This document shows positions 43,619-52,821 of a DNA stretch of 64,000 nucleotides, piece by piece. Under the pieces are notes generated by a model that saw only the letters and a list, made by a program, of their open reading frames with translations, made no database searches and had not been told where the DNA came from. A program made the translations under genes and the position numbers. Each line of letters begins with the position of its first letter. Position 1 is the first letter of the stretch. The DNA is from Paracoccaceae bacterium. Its GTDB lineage: Bacteria > Pseudomonadota > Alphaproteobacteria > Rhodobacterales > Rhodobacteraceae. The DNA lies in the NCBI GenBank assembly GCA_024636555.1, contig JAGXGW010000058.1, positions 1 through 64,000 of the forward strand, given 5' to 3'.

Positions 43619-44419
43619 ATGTTTCCGATCCGTGATCACAACCCTTCCGAAAAGACGCCCTATGTCACCTACGCTTTGATCGTGGTGAATGTGGTGGTGT
43701 TTTTCAGCTATTGGCCGCTGTTCTCCGATCCGCGGGCGTTGAACGCGCTGTTTGCGACCTATGCGATGACGCCTGCCAATCTGATGCAGGGCGGGGAATG
43801 GAGCACGCTTGTCACCTCGATGTTCCTGCATGGCGGGTTGATGCATCTGGGCGGCAACATGCTGTTTCTCTACATCTTCGGCGACAATCTGGAGGAGGAG
43901 CTGGGCCATACGCGCTATCTGGGCTTCTACCTGCTGTCCGGGCTGCTGGCGGGCGGGGCGCATGTGATTGCGGCCCCCTATTCGCCGATCCCGACCGTGG
44001 GCGCATCCGGCGCGATTGCGGGGGTGATGGGGGCCTATCTGCTGATGTACCCCAAGGCGCGGGTGGATGTTCTGTTCATCTTCATCATCTTTTTCAAGAT
44101 TTTCCCGATCCCTGCATGGATCATGCTGGGGCTGTGGTTCGGCTTGCAGCTGTTCAGCGGCTTCGGGGGCGACCCGCAAGCGGGCGGGGTCGCCTATTGG
44201 GCGCATGCGGGCGGCTTTATCGCGGGGATCGTGCTGATCGCGCCGCTATGGCTGAAGCTGGGCGGTCCGACCTTCTGGAGGCGCAACGAAGGGCATCCGC
44301 CGCATCCCGAGGCACAGTACCGCGTGGCGCGCAGCGTCATCCCGCAGGCGGGGCAGCGCAAGAACGATCCCGCAAAGACCGGCGCGACACGGATTCCGCG
44401 CATCACGCGGCGCAAATGA
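43619..44419 (+). CDS. Rhomboid-family intramembrane serine protease
   Basis: A 266-residue membrane protease with about six helices. The catalytic Ser is in GASGAIAGVMGAYL, the catalytic His in AHAGGFIAG, and the oxyanion-side segment is HLGGNMLFLYIFGDN. It lacks an N-terminal domain and has a basic C-terminal tail. ATG 43619 is chosen because MFPIRDHNPSEKTPYVTYAL is the typical start; a TTG at 43559 would add an unconserved leader. The stop overlaps the next gene (ATGA), so the two are translationally coupled. Substrates are unknown. Confidence 0.92.
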   Translation: MFPIRDHNPSEKTPYVTYALIVVNVVVFFSYWPLFSDPRALNALFATYAMTPANLMQGGEWSTLVTSMFLHGGLMHLGGNMLFLYIFGDNLEEELGHTRYLGFYLLSGLLAGGAHVIAAPYSPIPTVGASGAIAGVMGAYLLMYPKARVDVLFIFIIFFKIFPIPAWIMLGLWFGLQLFSGFGGDPQAGGVAYWAHAGGFIAGIVLIAPLWLKLGGPTFWRRNEGHPPHPEAQYRVARSVIPQAGQRKNDPAKTGATRIPRITRRK

Positions 44420-44802
44420 GCGGGCCTGCCACACCAGCACTGCGCCTGACCTGCCATTGCGGTGCGGTGGAACTGGCGGTGCATCTGTCCGACGGTCTGG
44501 CAACAGCGCGGCGCTGTGATTGCTCGTTCTGCGCGCGACGCGGCGCGATTGCGGTGTCCGCCCCGCTGGACGGGATCGAGATTGTGCGCGGGGCGGAAAG
44601 CCTCACGCTCTACCAGTTCGGGACCGGCACGGCGAAACACTGGTTCTGCAAGACCTGCGGCATCTATACCCACCATCAAAGACGCTCGAACCCGAACGAA
44701 TACGGCGTCAATGTCGGCTGTCTGGAAGGGGTAAACCCCCGCGATCTCGGCGCGGTGCCGTGGGTGGACGGGATCAACCACCCCGCCGACCGCAAGGACT
44801 GA
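44416..44802 (+). CDS. GFA-family (glutathione-dependent formaldehyde-activating-like) zinc protein
   Basis: A 128-residue protein of the GFA/CENP-V fold. The zinc-binding cysteines are in CHCGAVEL, CDCSFCARRG and CKTCGIYT, the usual three clusters, and the middle strand ESLTLYQFGTGTAKHWFC is typical. Most members have no proven enzyme activity; the formaldehyde label comes from one Paracoccus enzyme. It is translationally coupled to the rhomboid protease. Its function here is unknown. Confidence 0.87.
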   Translation: MSGPATPALRLTCHCGAVELAVHLSDGLATARRCDCSFCARRGAIAVSAPLDGIEIVRGAESLTLYQFGTGTAKHWFCKTCGIYTHHQRRSNPNEYGVNVGCLEGVNPRDLGAVPWVDGINHPADRKD

Positions 44803-44805
44803 CCT

Positions 44806-45300
44806 TCAGCGCGCGGGCATTTTCATGATGATACAGGTCGTGGTCCCGGTGGCGTAGAGCTTGCCATCCTCGACCCCGCGGATCTCGCCCTCCGCCACGC
44901 CGGTGGAGCGGCCTGCATGTTGCACACGGCCCGTGGCGCGCACCTGCATGCCGATGGGGATCGGGCGCAGGATGCTGACTTTATATTCCAGCGTGGTGTA
45001 GACAGAGCCTTGCGGCACGCGGGTCATCACGGCGCAGGCCATGCAACTGTCCAGCACGGTGCCATACCAGCCGCCATGCACGGTGCCCATCGGGTTGGTG
45101 TGGGCAAACAGCGGCGCGCCGACAAACTCGGCCAAGCCGTCCTCCACGTTTTCAGGCCAGTAGTTGAGCGTCGCCCCGATGGGCGGGCCGGCAAGCTTAC
45201 CGGCCATCATGTCCTGCATGAATTCAAGGCCCGACCGCGAGAGCATTTCGGCGGGCGTAGCAAGGTCTTCGGGGCGGGTGGCGATGCGGCGCTGGTCCAT
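44806..45300 (-). CDS. PaaI-type hotdog thioesterase
   Basis: A 164-residue hotdog-fold acyl-CoA thioesterase. The active-site segment is HTNPMGTVHGGWYGTVLDSC, with the HGG turn and the following helix Asp, and the strand YTTLEYKVSILRPI and the C-terminal LYATGTTTCIIM complete the fold. ATG 45300 has GGAG seven nt upstream. The 3' end faces the GFA-like gene with a 3-bp gap. The acyl-CoA substrate is not predictable. Confidence 0.88.
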   Translation of the reverse strand: MDQRRIATRPEDLATPAEMLSRSGLEFMQDMMAGKLAGPPIGATLNYWPENVEDGLAEFVGAPLFAHTNPMGTVHGGWYGTVLDSCMACAVMTRVPQGSVYTTLEYKVSILRPIPIGMQVRATGRVQHAGRSTGVAEGEIRGVEDGKLYATGTTTCIIMKMPAR

Positions 45301-45360
45301 GACTGTCTCCCTGATGCGGGGGCCAGATTGGCCCGACATCAGGGGACAGGCAAGAGTGTC

Positions 45361-46227
45361 TTACGCAACGTTCTCCAACTGGACGCGCGGCGTGACGCCC
45401 AGCGCATGGCAGACATCGCGCGTCAGTTCGGGGCGGTTCATCGTGTAGAAATGCAGGCTGTCCACGCCGCCCTCGATCAATTCGCTGCACAGTTCGGTGC
45501 AAAGCGCGGTAGCCAGCAGGTCCTGCCGCCCGTCGCGGATCGCCTTGTCAAACGCCTCGTCCAGCCAAGCGGGCACGGTGGTGCCGCAGCGCAGGGCGAA
45601 ACGGCGCGCGCCGGTCCAGTTTTCGATTGGCAGGATACCTGGCACGATGGGCGCGGTGATCCCCGCCTTGGCGCAGGCATCGCGGAAACGGAAGAATGTC
45701 TCGGCCTCGAAGAAAAACTGCGTCAGGGCCTCGGTGGCGCCCGCGTCGATCTTGCGCTTGAGGAACTCGACATCCGCCGCCGTATCCGCCGCATCGGGAT
45801 GCTTTTCGGGATAGGCCCCCACGCGGATGGTGAATTTGCCCGTCTCGGCCAGCGCCTCGATCAACTCCACGCTGGAGGCGAACCCGTCGGGATGCGGGCG
45901 GAACCCGTCGCTGCCCTTGGGCGCATCACCGCGCAGCGCCACGATATCCTTGACGCCAGCGGCGGCAAAGCTGTCGGCGATCTCAAGGGTCTCTGCGCGG
46001 CTGGCGTTCACACAGGTCAGATGTGCCGCGACGTTCAGCCCGCTCGATTTGTGCAATGTCGCCACCGCGTCGCGCGTCAGGTCGCGCGTGGTGCCGCCCG
46101 CCCCGTAGGTCACCGACACGAAACGCGGGGCCAATGGCGCCAGAACCTGCACCGTATCCCACAGGCGAAACGACGCCTCGAGGTTCTGCGGCGGGAAGAA
46201 TTCGAACGAGACGGCGGGCGTTTTCAT
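45361..46227 (-). CDS. metF: 5,10-methylenetetrahydrofolate reductase
   Basis: A 288-residue flavoprotein that reduces methylene-THF to methyl-THF for methionine synthesis. Signatures: VSFEFFPPQ at the N-terminus (catalytic Glu), VSVTYGAGG, HLTCVNASR, VALRGDAPKG and ALTQFFFEAETFFRF. ATG 46227 gives the standard start MKTPAVSFEFFPP. It is divergent from a MetR-type regulator, and the 94-bp gap contains TGAG/CTCA-type half-sites. The arrangement fits homocysteine-responsive MetR control. Confidence 0.95.
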   Translation of the reverse strand: MKTPAVSFEFFPPQNLEASFRLWDTVQVLAPLAPRFVSVTYGAGGTTRDLTRDAVATLHKSSGLNVAAHLTCVNASRAETLEIADSFAAAGVKDIVALRGDAPKGSDGFRPHPDGFASSVELIEALAETGKFTIRVGAYPEKHPDAADTAADVEFLKRKIDAGATEALTQFFFEAETFFRFRDACAKAGITAPIVPGILPIENWTGARRFALRCGTTVPAWLDEAFDKAIRDGRQDLLATALCTELCSELIEGGVDSLHFYTMNRPELTRDVCHALGVTPRVQLENVA

Positions 46228-46273
46228 GGGACTGATCCTGTGTTGCTTACACTCTTGTCGCAAACCGGATGAT

Positions 46274-46309
46274 ATGAGACAAGCTCATTATTCTCAAGGT
46301 CATCATGAG
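46274..46309. promoter_or_regulatory. MetR-type inverted repeats between metF and metR
   Basis: ATGAG-ACAAG-CTCAT (46274-46288) is a perfect LysR-type inverted repeat with a 5-bp centre. A second, looser pair CTCA-N9-TGAG follows at 46293-46309. Both lie in the shared metF-metR promoter region. MetR binds TGAA-N5-TTCA in enterobacteria, so these are close variants. Confidence 0.65.
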
Positions 46310-46321
46310 GTAGACCACATA

Positions 46322-47227
46322 ATGCATATCGAGTTTCGCCATTTGCGCACAATCAAGGCGATCCATGAGGCCGGTGGTTTGGGCCGTGCGGCGGATGTTC
46401 TCAACATCACGCAATCAGCTTTAAGCCACCAAATCAAGGGGTTGGAGGATCAAGCCGGAGTCGAGCTGTTCCAGCGCCGCTCCAAACCACTCAAGCTGTC
46501 ACCCGCCGGTCTGCGCCTGCTACGCGCGGCAGAGCGTATCCTGCCCGAAGTGGCGGCCCTTGAGGCGGAATTCAGCGGCTTGCGCGAGGGACATACGGGG
46601 CGCTTGCATATCGCCATCGAATGCCACGCCTGTTTCGAATGGCTGTTTCCGGTGCTGGAAAGCTTCCGCAAGACATGGGGCGATGTGGATGTGGATATTC
46701 GTCCGGGACTGGCCTTCGACGCCCTGCCCGCGCTGATGAAGGAAGAGGTCGATCTTGTGGTGTCCTCGGATCCCGAAGACCTGCCCGGCATCTCGTTCCA
46801 GCCTTTGTTCGATTATGCGCCGGTATTCGTAGCCTCCAGCCACCATCCTCTGGCACAAAAGCAGTGGATCGCGGCCGAGGATTTTCGCGGCCAGACGCTG
46901 ATCACATATCCGGTGGAACGCTCACGGCTGGATATTTTCAGCCAGTTGCTGACGCCCGCCAAGGTCGAGCCTGCGCAGATCCGGCAGGCGGAGCTGACGG
47001 CGGTGATCCTGCTGCTGGTGGCCTCCAACCGCGGTGTGGCGGTGCTGCCCGACTGGGTGGTGCGCGAGGTCAAGTATTCGTCGGATTATGTGACGCGGCC
47101 TTTGACCGAGAAGGGACTGACCCGCAGGCTTTATGCCGCCGTGCGGACCGAGGATCTGGAAAAGCCCTATATGGCGGGGCTGATCGATCTGGCGGGGATC
47201 GAGGCGCGGCGTTTGCAGGCGGCGTAA
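46322..47227 (+). CDS. metR: LysR-family regulator of methionine biosynthesis (MetR-like)
   Basis: A 301-residue LysR regulator. The N-terminal winged helix reads MHIEFRHLRTIKAIHEAGGL with the recognition segment DVLNITQSALSHQIKGLE. The effector domain contains IECHACFEWLFPVLESFR and a C-terminal VLPDWVVREVKY segment, both typical of MetR. It is divergent from metF, the classical arrangement. The co-effector is expected to be homocysteine. ATG 46322 matches the usual MetR start. Confidence 0.9.
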   Translation: MHIEFRHLRTIKAIHEAGGLGRAADVLNITQSALSHQIKGLEDQAGVELFQRRSKPLKLSPAGLRLLRAAERILPEVAALEAEFSGLREGHTGRLHIAIECHACFEWLFPVLESFRKTWGDVDVDIRPGLAFDALPALMKEEVDLVVSSDPEDLPGISFQPLFDYAPVFVASSHHPLAQKQWIAAEDFRGQTLITYPVERSRLDIFSQLLTPAKVEPAQIRQAELTAVILLLVASNRGVAVLPDWVVREVKYSSDYVTRPLTEKGLTRRLYAAVRTEDLEKPYMAGLIDLAGIEARRLQAA

Positions 47228-47488
47228 GGGGTGCACATGGCCGCTACCGTCCCCGCGCGGAATCAAGGCGCGGCACGCGCTGCCGCGCGATCGCCGACAC
47301 GCCCCCCGGGGCGGCGATTTGTAAGCGTGGCAGTATGCACGAAGGTCTGAAGACTGGGCGACCATAAAGTGCCCGAAATACATGTCGGATCGCCACCCCG
47401 CGTGTCGGCGACCGCGCTAACCTTCCTTGCCGAAAGAGAAACAGGGCCAGCGCATCGCACCGGCCCCGCTCCCCTCATTCCCAACCGA

Positions 47489-48082
47489 TCAGGCGGCGAG
47501 TTTCGCCGTCATCTCGACCAGACGCTTGGTCTGGTGCGCAACAGCGGCACGGCCTTTATCATCAAAACCGCCAGCGGAGGCGGAAAAGCCGTAAGGATTG
47601 CCGCCTGCGGCAAAAATCGAGTCATCCGTAAACCCGGGGGTCACCAGAATGGAGCCCCAATGGATCGCCGTTGTATAAAGACCCATCAGCGTGGTTTCCT
47701 GACCGGCATGGGCATTCTGTGCGCTGGTAGCGGCGGTGAAGGTCTTGTTGGCCAGCTTGCCAGCACCCCAAAGCCCGCCCAGCGTGTCGATGAAGGCGCG
47801 CATCTGGCTCGCGACGGTGCCGAAACGTGTGGGCGAGATGAAGAAATAACCGTTGGCCCATTCCATATCGTCATGGCTGACTTCAGCGATGTCCTGCATC
47901 TTGTCCAGCTGGTTCTTCCACGCCTCCTGCCCTGCCACGACATCGGCGGGGGCGGTCTCGGCGATGCGGCGCAGGCGCACCTCGGCTCCGGCAGCCTTGG
48001 CAGCATCGGCGGCGGCGAGGGCGACCTGATGGTTGGTGCCGTAGGTGGAATAAAAGACGATGGCGATACGTGCTTGGGTCAT
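47489..48082 (-). CDS. wrbA: NAD(P)H:quinone oxidoreductase, WrbA-type flavoprotein
   Basis: A 197-residue flavodoxin-like quinone reductase. The FMN phosphate loop is in [14 protein letters not shown], followed by the WrbA-typical [20 protein letters not shown] and [20 protein letters not shown], and a C-terminal [13 protein letters not shown] segment. It performs two-electron quinone reduction against oxidative stress. ATG 48082 starts four residues before the first strand. It is monocistronic; SuhB is divergent with about 205 bp between starts. Confidence 0.93.
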   Translation of the reverse strand: MTQARIAIVFYSTYGTNHQVALAAADAAKAAGAEVRLRRIAETAPADVVAGQEAWKNQLDKMQDIAEVSHDDMEWANGYFFISPTRFGTVASQMRAFIDTLGGLWGAGKLANKTFTAATSAQNAHAGQETTLMGLYTTAIHWGSILVTPGFTDDSIFAAGGNPYGFSASAGGFDDKGRAAVAHQTKRLVEMTAKLAA

Positions 48083-48288
48083 TGGGGTCTCTCCATGAAA
48101 TCGGAACGCGGTCAACAGCCGGATGGCCTGACGCTTGACCGGCATATAAGCAACTTGCCCTGCGGCGTCCTGTGCGGGGCAACGCAGGGCCTGTGCGTAT
48201 TTCCGCAAGCTGTCCCGGCGGGCGTTCTGCCCTTGGCAAGCATCCCCTCAGCGCGTATACGCGCGCCCTGACAAACAGGAGCCGGACC

Positions 48289-49083
48289 ATGCAAGGCAGC
48301 GCAAATCTCAACATCATGATCAAGGCAGCGCGCAAGGCGGGGCGGTCGCTGGTCAAGGATTTCCGCGAGGTCGAGAACCTTCAGGTCTCGATGAAAGGTG
48401 CCGGCGATTTCGTGAGCCGCGCCGACATCGCCGCCGAGAAAATCCTGAAAGAGGAATTGATGGGTGCGCGCCCCACCTATGGCTGGCTGGCCGAAGAGGC
48501 TGGCGAGACCGCGGGTCAAGACCCGACACGCCGCTGGATCGTCGATCCGCTGGACGGCACCACGAACTTCCTGCACGGCCTGCCGCACTGGGCGATCTCC
48601 ATCGCGCTGGAACATAAAGGACAGATTGTGTCTGCGGTGGTGTTCGATGCCGCCAAGGACGAGATGTTCTATGCCGAAAAAGGCAGCGGCGCATGGATGA
48701 ACGACAGCAAGCGCCTGCGTGTCTCGGGCCGGACCAAGATGATCGAGGGGCTGTTTGCCACGGGGATTCCCTTTGCCGCCAAACGCACCCTGCCCGCCAC
48801 CCTGCAGGATCTGGCGCGGCTGATGCCGGAATGCGCCGGTGTGCGGCGCTGGGGTTCCGCGGCGCTGGATCTGGCATACGTTGCCGCTGGCCGCTATGAC
48901 GGTTTCTGGGAGCGCGAGTTGCAGATCTGGGATCTGGCCGCGGGCATGCTGATCGCCACCGAAGCGGGTGCCTTGGTCGGGCCGATCCGCGCGGGACATG
49001 ATCCGCTGCTGCATGGCGATATCATCGCGGCCAACGGGGCGCTGTTCGACCAGTTCGCCGGGATCATCCGCGCGCGGACGTGA
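48289..49083 (+). CDS. suhB: Inositol monophosphatase family protein (SuhB-like)
   Basis: A 264-residue Mg2+-dependent phosphatase. The motifs are GDFVSRADIAAE, the metal site GWLAEEAG and WIVDPLDGTTNFLHG, and the C-terminal WDLAAGMLIATEAG. A CAGGAG ribosome site precedes ATG 48289. SuhB-type proteins hydrolyse inositol phosphates and also act with NusA in ribosomal RNA antitermination; which applies here cannot be told from sequence. Confidence 0.93.
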   Translation: MQGSANLNIMIKAARKAGRSLVKDFREVENLQVSMKGAGDFVSRADIAAEKILKEELMGARPTYGWLAEEAGETAGQDPTRRWIVDPLDGTTNFLHGLPHWAISIALEHKGQIVSAVVFDAAKDEMFYAEKGSGAWMNDSKRLRVSGRTKMIEGLFATGIPFAAKRTLPATLQDLARLMPECAGVRRWGSAALDLAYVAAGRYDGFWERELQIWDLAAGMLIATEAGALVGPIRAGHDPLLHGDIIAANGALFDQFAGIIRART

Positions 49084-49195
49084 TCGCTGGCTGACGACAG
49101 GTTCCTGCGTGCGATGCGGTCGCGACAGGCAACTCTGCGCAACCAAGCGGACATTGAAGCCTGCCACCCCGCCCGGAACAGCCGCGCAGCGGCCC

Positions 49196-49227
49196 GGGAA
49201 TCGCAGGGCCGCGGCCCTGCGATTCCC
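49196..49227. repeat. 32-bp perfect palindrome after suhB
   Basis: GGGAATCGCAGGGCC-GC-GGCCCTGCGATTCCC is perfectly self-complementary over 32 bp. It lies in the 242-bp gap between suhB and the convergent DUF2235 pseudogene. There is no U-run, so it is not a clear intrinsic terminator. It could be a bidirectional transcription-end structure. Confidence 0.55.
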
Positions 49228-49325
49228 TCTGTCGCATTGGTACGCGAAGCGCGACTTTTTGAAAGTCCGCCCAGCCTCCCAACAGACTTGGGGTATCGTG
49301 TCAGGTGGCGCACATCCCCGGTTCA

Positions 49326-50381
49326 TCAGATCTGACGCGACACCAGCGCCACGGCATGGCGGGGGGCCTGTGTGACCGAGGAATGCAACCGCTCCGACAG
49401 GTCGCGCCCGATACGGCGGCGGCGGCGCAGGATGAACATCCGTTTCCAGCCGCGCCACGTGCCCACACGCGGCGATCCCGCATCGCAGGGAAAGCGCCCA
49501 CGCCATCCCGCTGGCAGCGACAGGCCGCAGCTTTCGGCCCGCTCTAGCATCCAGACCAGCGGAATGTTTGCCAAGGGCCGCGCCGCATGAAAGCCGCCCA
49601 ACTGGCCGCCCACATCGCCATGCGCCCCGTTGAACCAGACCTGCTCTACCGTTCCGGCGCGGTCCGAGGGGCATTCCCACAGGACAGGCGCATAGGCTAG
49701 ACGCGTTTCATGCAAGGCAAGCGCGTGAAAACCGTGGCGGATCGACTGGCCCAGCGCATGCGAGTGGAACGCATGCGGCGATCTGGACCACAGCAGCGGC
49801 AGCGGCACGCCCAGCGCCTTGACCGTATCCCAGACGCCGACCATCTCGATCTGGACAGCCGGATGACAATGGACGCTGTGAAAGGCCCGCGCGGCGGCGC
49901 CGTCGAGTTGCGCCTGATAATGGCGGTAGGCGGTGCGGATATTGCGCTCGGTCGCTCAATCGGCACGCAGCAGACCGACAGTGTCGATCATTCCCGCCAG
50001 CGAGCGCACCGCGAATGCCCCCCGCGAATAGCCCATCAGATAGATCGCATCGCCGGGGCGGTAGCGGCTGGCCAGCCAGCCATAGGCGCGCCGGATCTGC
50101 CGGTTGATGCCGCGCCCCAACAGCACATCGCGGGTGCTGCGCCAGTCGGCCCACTGGATGCCCGCCTCGTAATAGACCGAGACATCGCCCAGCCCCGACA
50201 GCAAACGATAGGTCAGGCCCGCATTCGTCTCCTCGCCCGGTTCGAGGCTGGACATGGTGCCGTCCAGAATGATCACATGGGCAAGACCGCCACGCTTGAC
50301 ACGCGGCGGATTGAGTTCCGCATGCGGACCGCGCCTGAGCAGGCCAAGGAGAGTTTTACTCAGCCGCCTCAAGCTGGTCAT
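49326..50381 (-). pseudogene. DUF2235 (T6SS phospholipase effector/Tle1-like alpha-beta hydrolase) interrupted by an in-frame TGA
   Basis: From ATG 50381 the frame encodes a DUF2235 protein: the start of the fold in HVIILDGTMSS and the nucleophile elbow LMGYSRGAFAVRSLAG (GxSxG). It then hits TGA at 49956-49958 after TVGLLRAD. The same reading frame continues immediately with ATERNIRTAYRHYQ and the rest of the domain, including QVWFNGAHGDVGG with a catalytic Asp and the C-terminal PLVWMLERAES, to 49326. So a single stop codon splits an otherwise complete 352-codon gene. It begins 26 bp inside the 3' end of the xanthine-dehydrogenase-type gene. No type VI secretion genes are visible. Confidence 0.8.
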
Positions 50382-52665
50382 GCAACAACATCCAAACACG
50401 GTGCGGGGTGAAAGGCATATCCGCCCGCCGCACACCGCGATCCCACAAAGCGTCCAGCACGGCATTGGCCGTAGCGGCCATCGCGCCCACCGTTCCCGCC
50501 TCGCCGCAGCCCTTCATGCCCATCGGATTAGCTGTAGAGGGGACCGGCTCTGTCTCGAAGGTAAACATCGGCAGGTCGGTGGCGCGCGGCATGGCGTAAT
50601 CCATGAAGGTGGCGGTCAGAAGCTGGCCGTCCTCGTCATAGACCACATGCTCGGTCAGGGCCTGCCCGATGCCTTGGGCCACGCCGCCATGCACCTGACC
50701 CTCGGCGAGCACCGGATTGATCAGATTGCCGAAATCATCCACCACGCTGTAGCGCTCCACGCGCACGACGCCGGTGTCGGGATCGACCTCGACCTCGGCC
50801 ACATGCGCGCCGTTGGGATAGGAGCGCCCCGGCAGGGTGGCGCGCGCCTCGTGCACCAGCAGATCGGCGCGGCCATCGGCCTGCGCCATCGCGGCCACTT
50901 CCAGCACCGTGGGTGTCAGGTTCGACCCCGGCGCGCGGAAGCGTTCATCGTCAAAGCCGATCGCATCGGATTCAACGCCCATCTTGTCGGCCAGATAGGG
51001 GCGAAAGCCTGCCATCATCACATCGACCATGGCGAGCGTCGCATTGGCCTGCGTCGTGACAGAACGTGACCCGCCGGTGCCACCGCCCTGCTTGATCAGG
51101 TCACTGTCGCCCTGCACCACACGGATCAGATGCGCGGGAATGCCTGTCTGGTCCGACAGGAACTGTGCATAGACGGTCTCGTGCCCCTGCCCGTTGCTTT
51201 GGGTGCCGACATAGATCGTGGCACTCATCTGGCCTTGATCATCGGTGGCAAATTCAACCTTTGCCCCTTCGGAGGGATCACCGAGGATGCTTTCGATATA
51301 GTAACACAAGCCCATCCCGCGCAGTTTGCCGCGCGCCGCACTGGCCGCCTTGCGCGCGGAAAATCCGGCGCGATCGGCGGTGCGTTCGGCATGGGCCAGC
51401 ACGCGGGCAAAATCGCCCACGTCATAGGTCTCGCCCGTGGCGCTGGTGTAGGGAAACCGCGCGACGGGGATGAAATTGCGCCGCCGCAACTCCCAGCCGT
51501 CAACGCCCAGTTCGCGCGCGGCCATATCCATGGCGCGTTCCAGTACATAGATCGCCTCGGGCCGGCCCGCGCCGCGATAGGCATCGACCTGCGTGGTATT
51601 GGTGTAATAGCCCTCTACATGCAGATAGGTGGTCTGTACGTCATAGACGCCCATCAACACCTTGGAGAACAGATCCGTCTGGATCGGCTGGCCGAACTGG
51701 CTGTTATAGGCGCCAAGGTTGCAGCGTGTCTCCACGCGGTAGGCGAGAATCTTGTGATCCGCGTCAAAGGCAAGCGCCACATCGTGCACCAGATCGCGGC
51801 CCGCATTGTCGGTCAGCATCGCCTCGGTCCGCTCGGACATCCAGCGCACGGGGCGCCCCAGCACCCGCGCCGCATGGGCTACGACGAAGGACTCCGGATA
51901 GCTCATCGCCTTCATGCCAAAGCCGCCGCCCACATCGGGGTTGGTGACACGCACGGCCTCGGGGTCCAGCCCCAGAATCTCGGACAGATGGCGCTTGATG
52001 TTCCACACGCCCTGCCCGTTCACCGCCAGATGCAAACGCCCGTCCTGCCATTCGGCGTAACAGCCGCGCGGCTCCATCGCGTTGACGATAATGCGGTTAT
52101 CCTCGACATCGAGCCGCACCACGCGCGCGGCGGCGGCAAATGCGGCGTCACACGCCGCCTCATCGCCCTTGGACCAGTCGAACGCGCGGTTGTCAGGGGC
52201 CTCGGTATGCAGGGTCTCGCCGCCCGGTGCCAGATCGAGCTTTGCGGGCAGATCGTCGTAATCCAACTCGATCAGTTCCGCCGCGTCGCGCGCCTGTGCG
52301 GCTGTGTCTGCCACGATCAGGGCAATCGGCTCGCCGACAAAGCGCAACCGCTCCTCGGCCAGAATGGGCCGCCGCGGGGCTGCCGCAGATGTACCGTCGC
52401 GGTTAGTCAGCACGGTCGCCACCAGACCTTTGGTGATCCCCGCGGCCGCCAGATCATCCGCGGTCAGCACCAGATGCACGCCTTCGGCTTCGCGCGCCGC
52501 GTCCAGATCAAGGCGGGTGATCGTGGCATGGGCGACGGGAGAGCGGAAGACAAAAGCCTGCAAAGCACCTTCAGGCGCGATATCATCGACATAGCGGCCC
52601 TGTCCGGTCAGAAACCGGACATCCTCAACCCGCTTGACCGACTGGCTTTTTCCGAACTTTTCCAT
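50356..52665 (-). CDS. Xanthine dehydrogenase family molybdopterin-binding subunit (form II CoxL-like)
   Basis: A 769-residue large subunit of the molybdenum hydroxylase family. The N-terminal domain (VEDVRFLTGQGRYVDDI), the cofactor-binding DVGGGFGMK, the active-site loop DAYRGAGRPEA (form II AYRGAGR, not CO dehydrogenase's CSFR) and the catalytic Glu in KGCGEAGTVGA are all present. The family normally works with a 2Fe-2S small subunit and an FAD subunit, but neither gene is beside it, so it must pair with distant partners. The substrate is unknown; CO oxidation is unlikely given the loop. Confidence 0.9.
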   Translation of the reverse strand: MEKFGKSQSVKRVEDVRFLTGQGRYVDDIAPEGALQAFVFRSPVAHATITRLDLDAAREAEGVHLVLTADDLAAAGITKGLVATVLTNRDGTSAAAPRRPILAEERLRFVGEPIALIVADTAAQARDAAELIELDYDDLPAKLDLAPGGETLHTEAPDNRAFDWSKGDEAACDAAFAAAARVVRLDVEDNRIIVNAMEPRGCYAEWQDGRLHLAVNGQGVWNIKRHLSEILGLDPEAVRVTNPDVGGGFGMKAMSYPESFVVAHAARVLGRPVRWMSERTEAMLTDNAGRDLVHDVALAFDADHKILAYRVETRCNLGAYNSQFGQPIQTDLFSKVLMGVYDVQTTYLHVEGYYTNTTQVDAYRGAGRPEAIYVLERAMDMAARELGVDGWELRRRNFIPVARFPYTSATGETYDVGDFARVLAHAERTADRAGFSARKAASAARGKLRGMGLCYYIESILGDPSEGAKVEFATDDQGQMSATIYVGTQSNGQGHETVYAQFLSDQTGIPAHLIRVVQGDSDLIKQGGGTGGSRSVTTQANATLAMVDVMMAGFRPYLADKMGVESDAIGFDDERFRAPGSNLTPTVLEVAAMAQADGRADLLVHEARATLPGRSYPNGAHVAEVEVDPDTGVVRVERYSVVDDFGNLINPVLAEGQVHGGVAQGIGQALTEHVVYDEDGQLLTATFMDYAMPRATDLPMFTFETEPVPSTANPMGMKGCGEAGTVGAMAATANAVLDALWDRGVRRADMPFTPHRVWMLLHDQLEAAE

Positions 52666-52751
52666 AACACCGTCCCCGCTTTGACTAAAGCGAAACTAGC
52701 GGACCGCGCGGCAGTGTCCAGAGGGCGCGCCCGCCGCACGCCTGCGGATAC

Positions 52752-52814
52752 GAGTATTTGCGGAAAGGTGAAGCAGACGGTCGCCCATACTTTCATCATG
52801 CTTCAAATACGCAT
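52752..52814. repeat. Dispersed palindromic intergenic repeat, family B (complete copy)
   Basis: GAGTATTTGCGGAAAGGTGAAG is followed about 17 bp later by the inverted partner TTTCATCATGCTTCAAATACGC. The arms align with those at 33507-33566. It lies between the start of the molybdopterin-subunit gene and the end of the decarboxylase gene, both leftward. Confidence 0.65.
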
Positions 52815-52821
52815 CGCGCCT

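Noticed and set aside
49084-49325. Possible insertion-sequence remnant between suhB and the DUF2235 pseudogene
   Set aside because: No transposase motif or flanking target duplication could be found; only a palindrome is visible.
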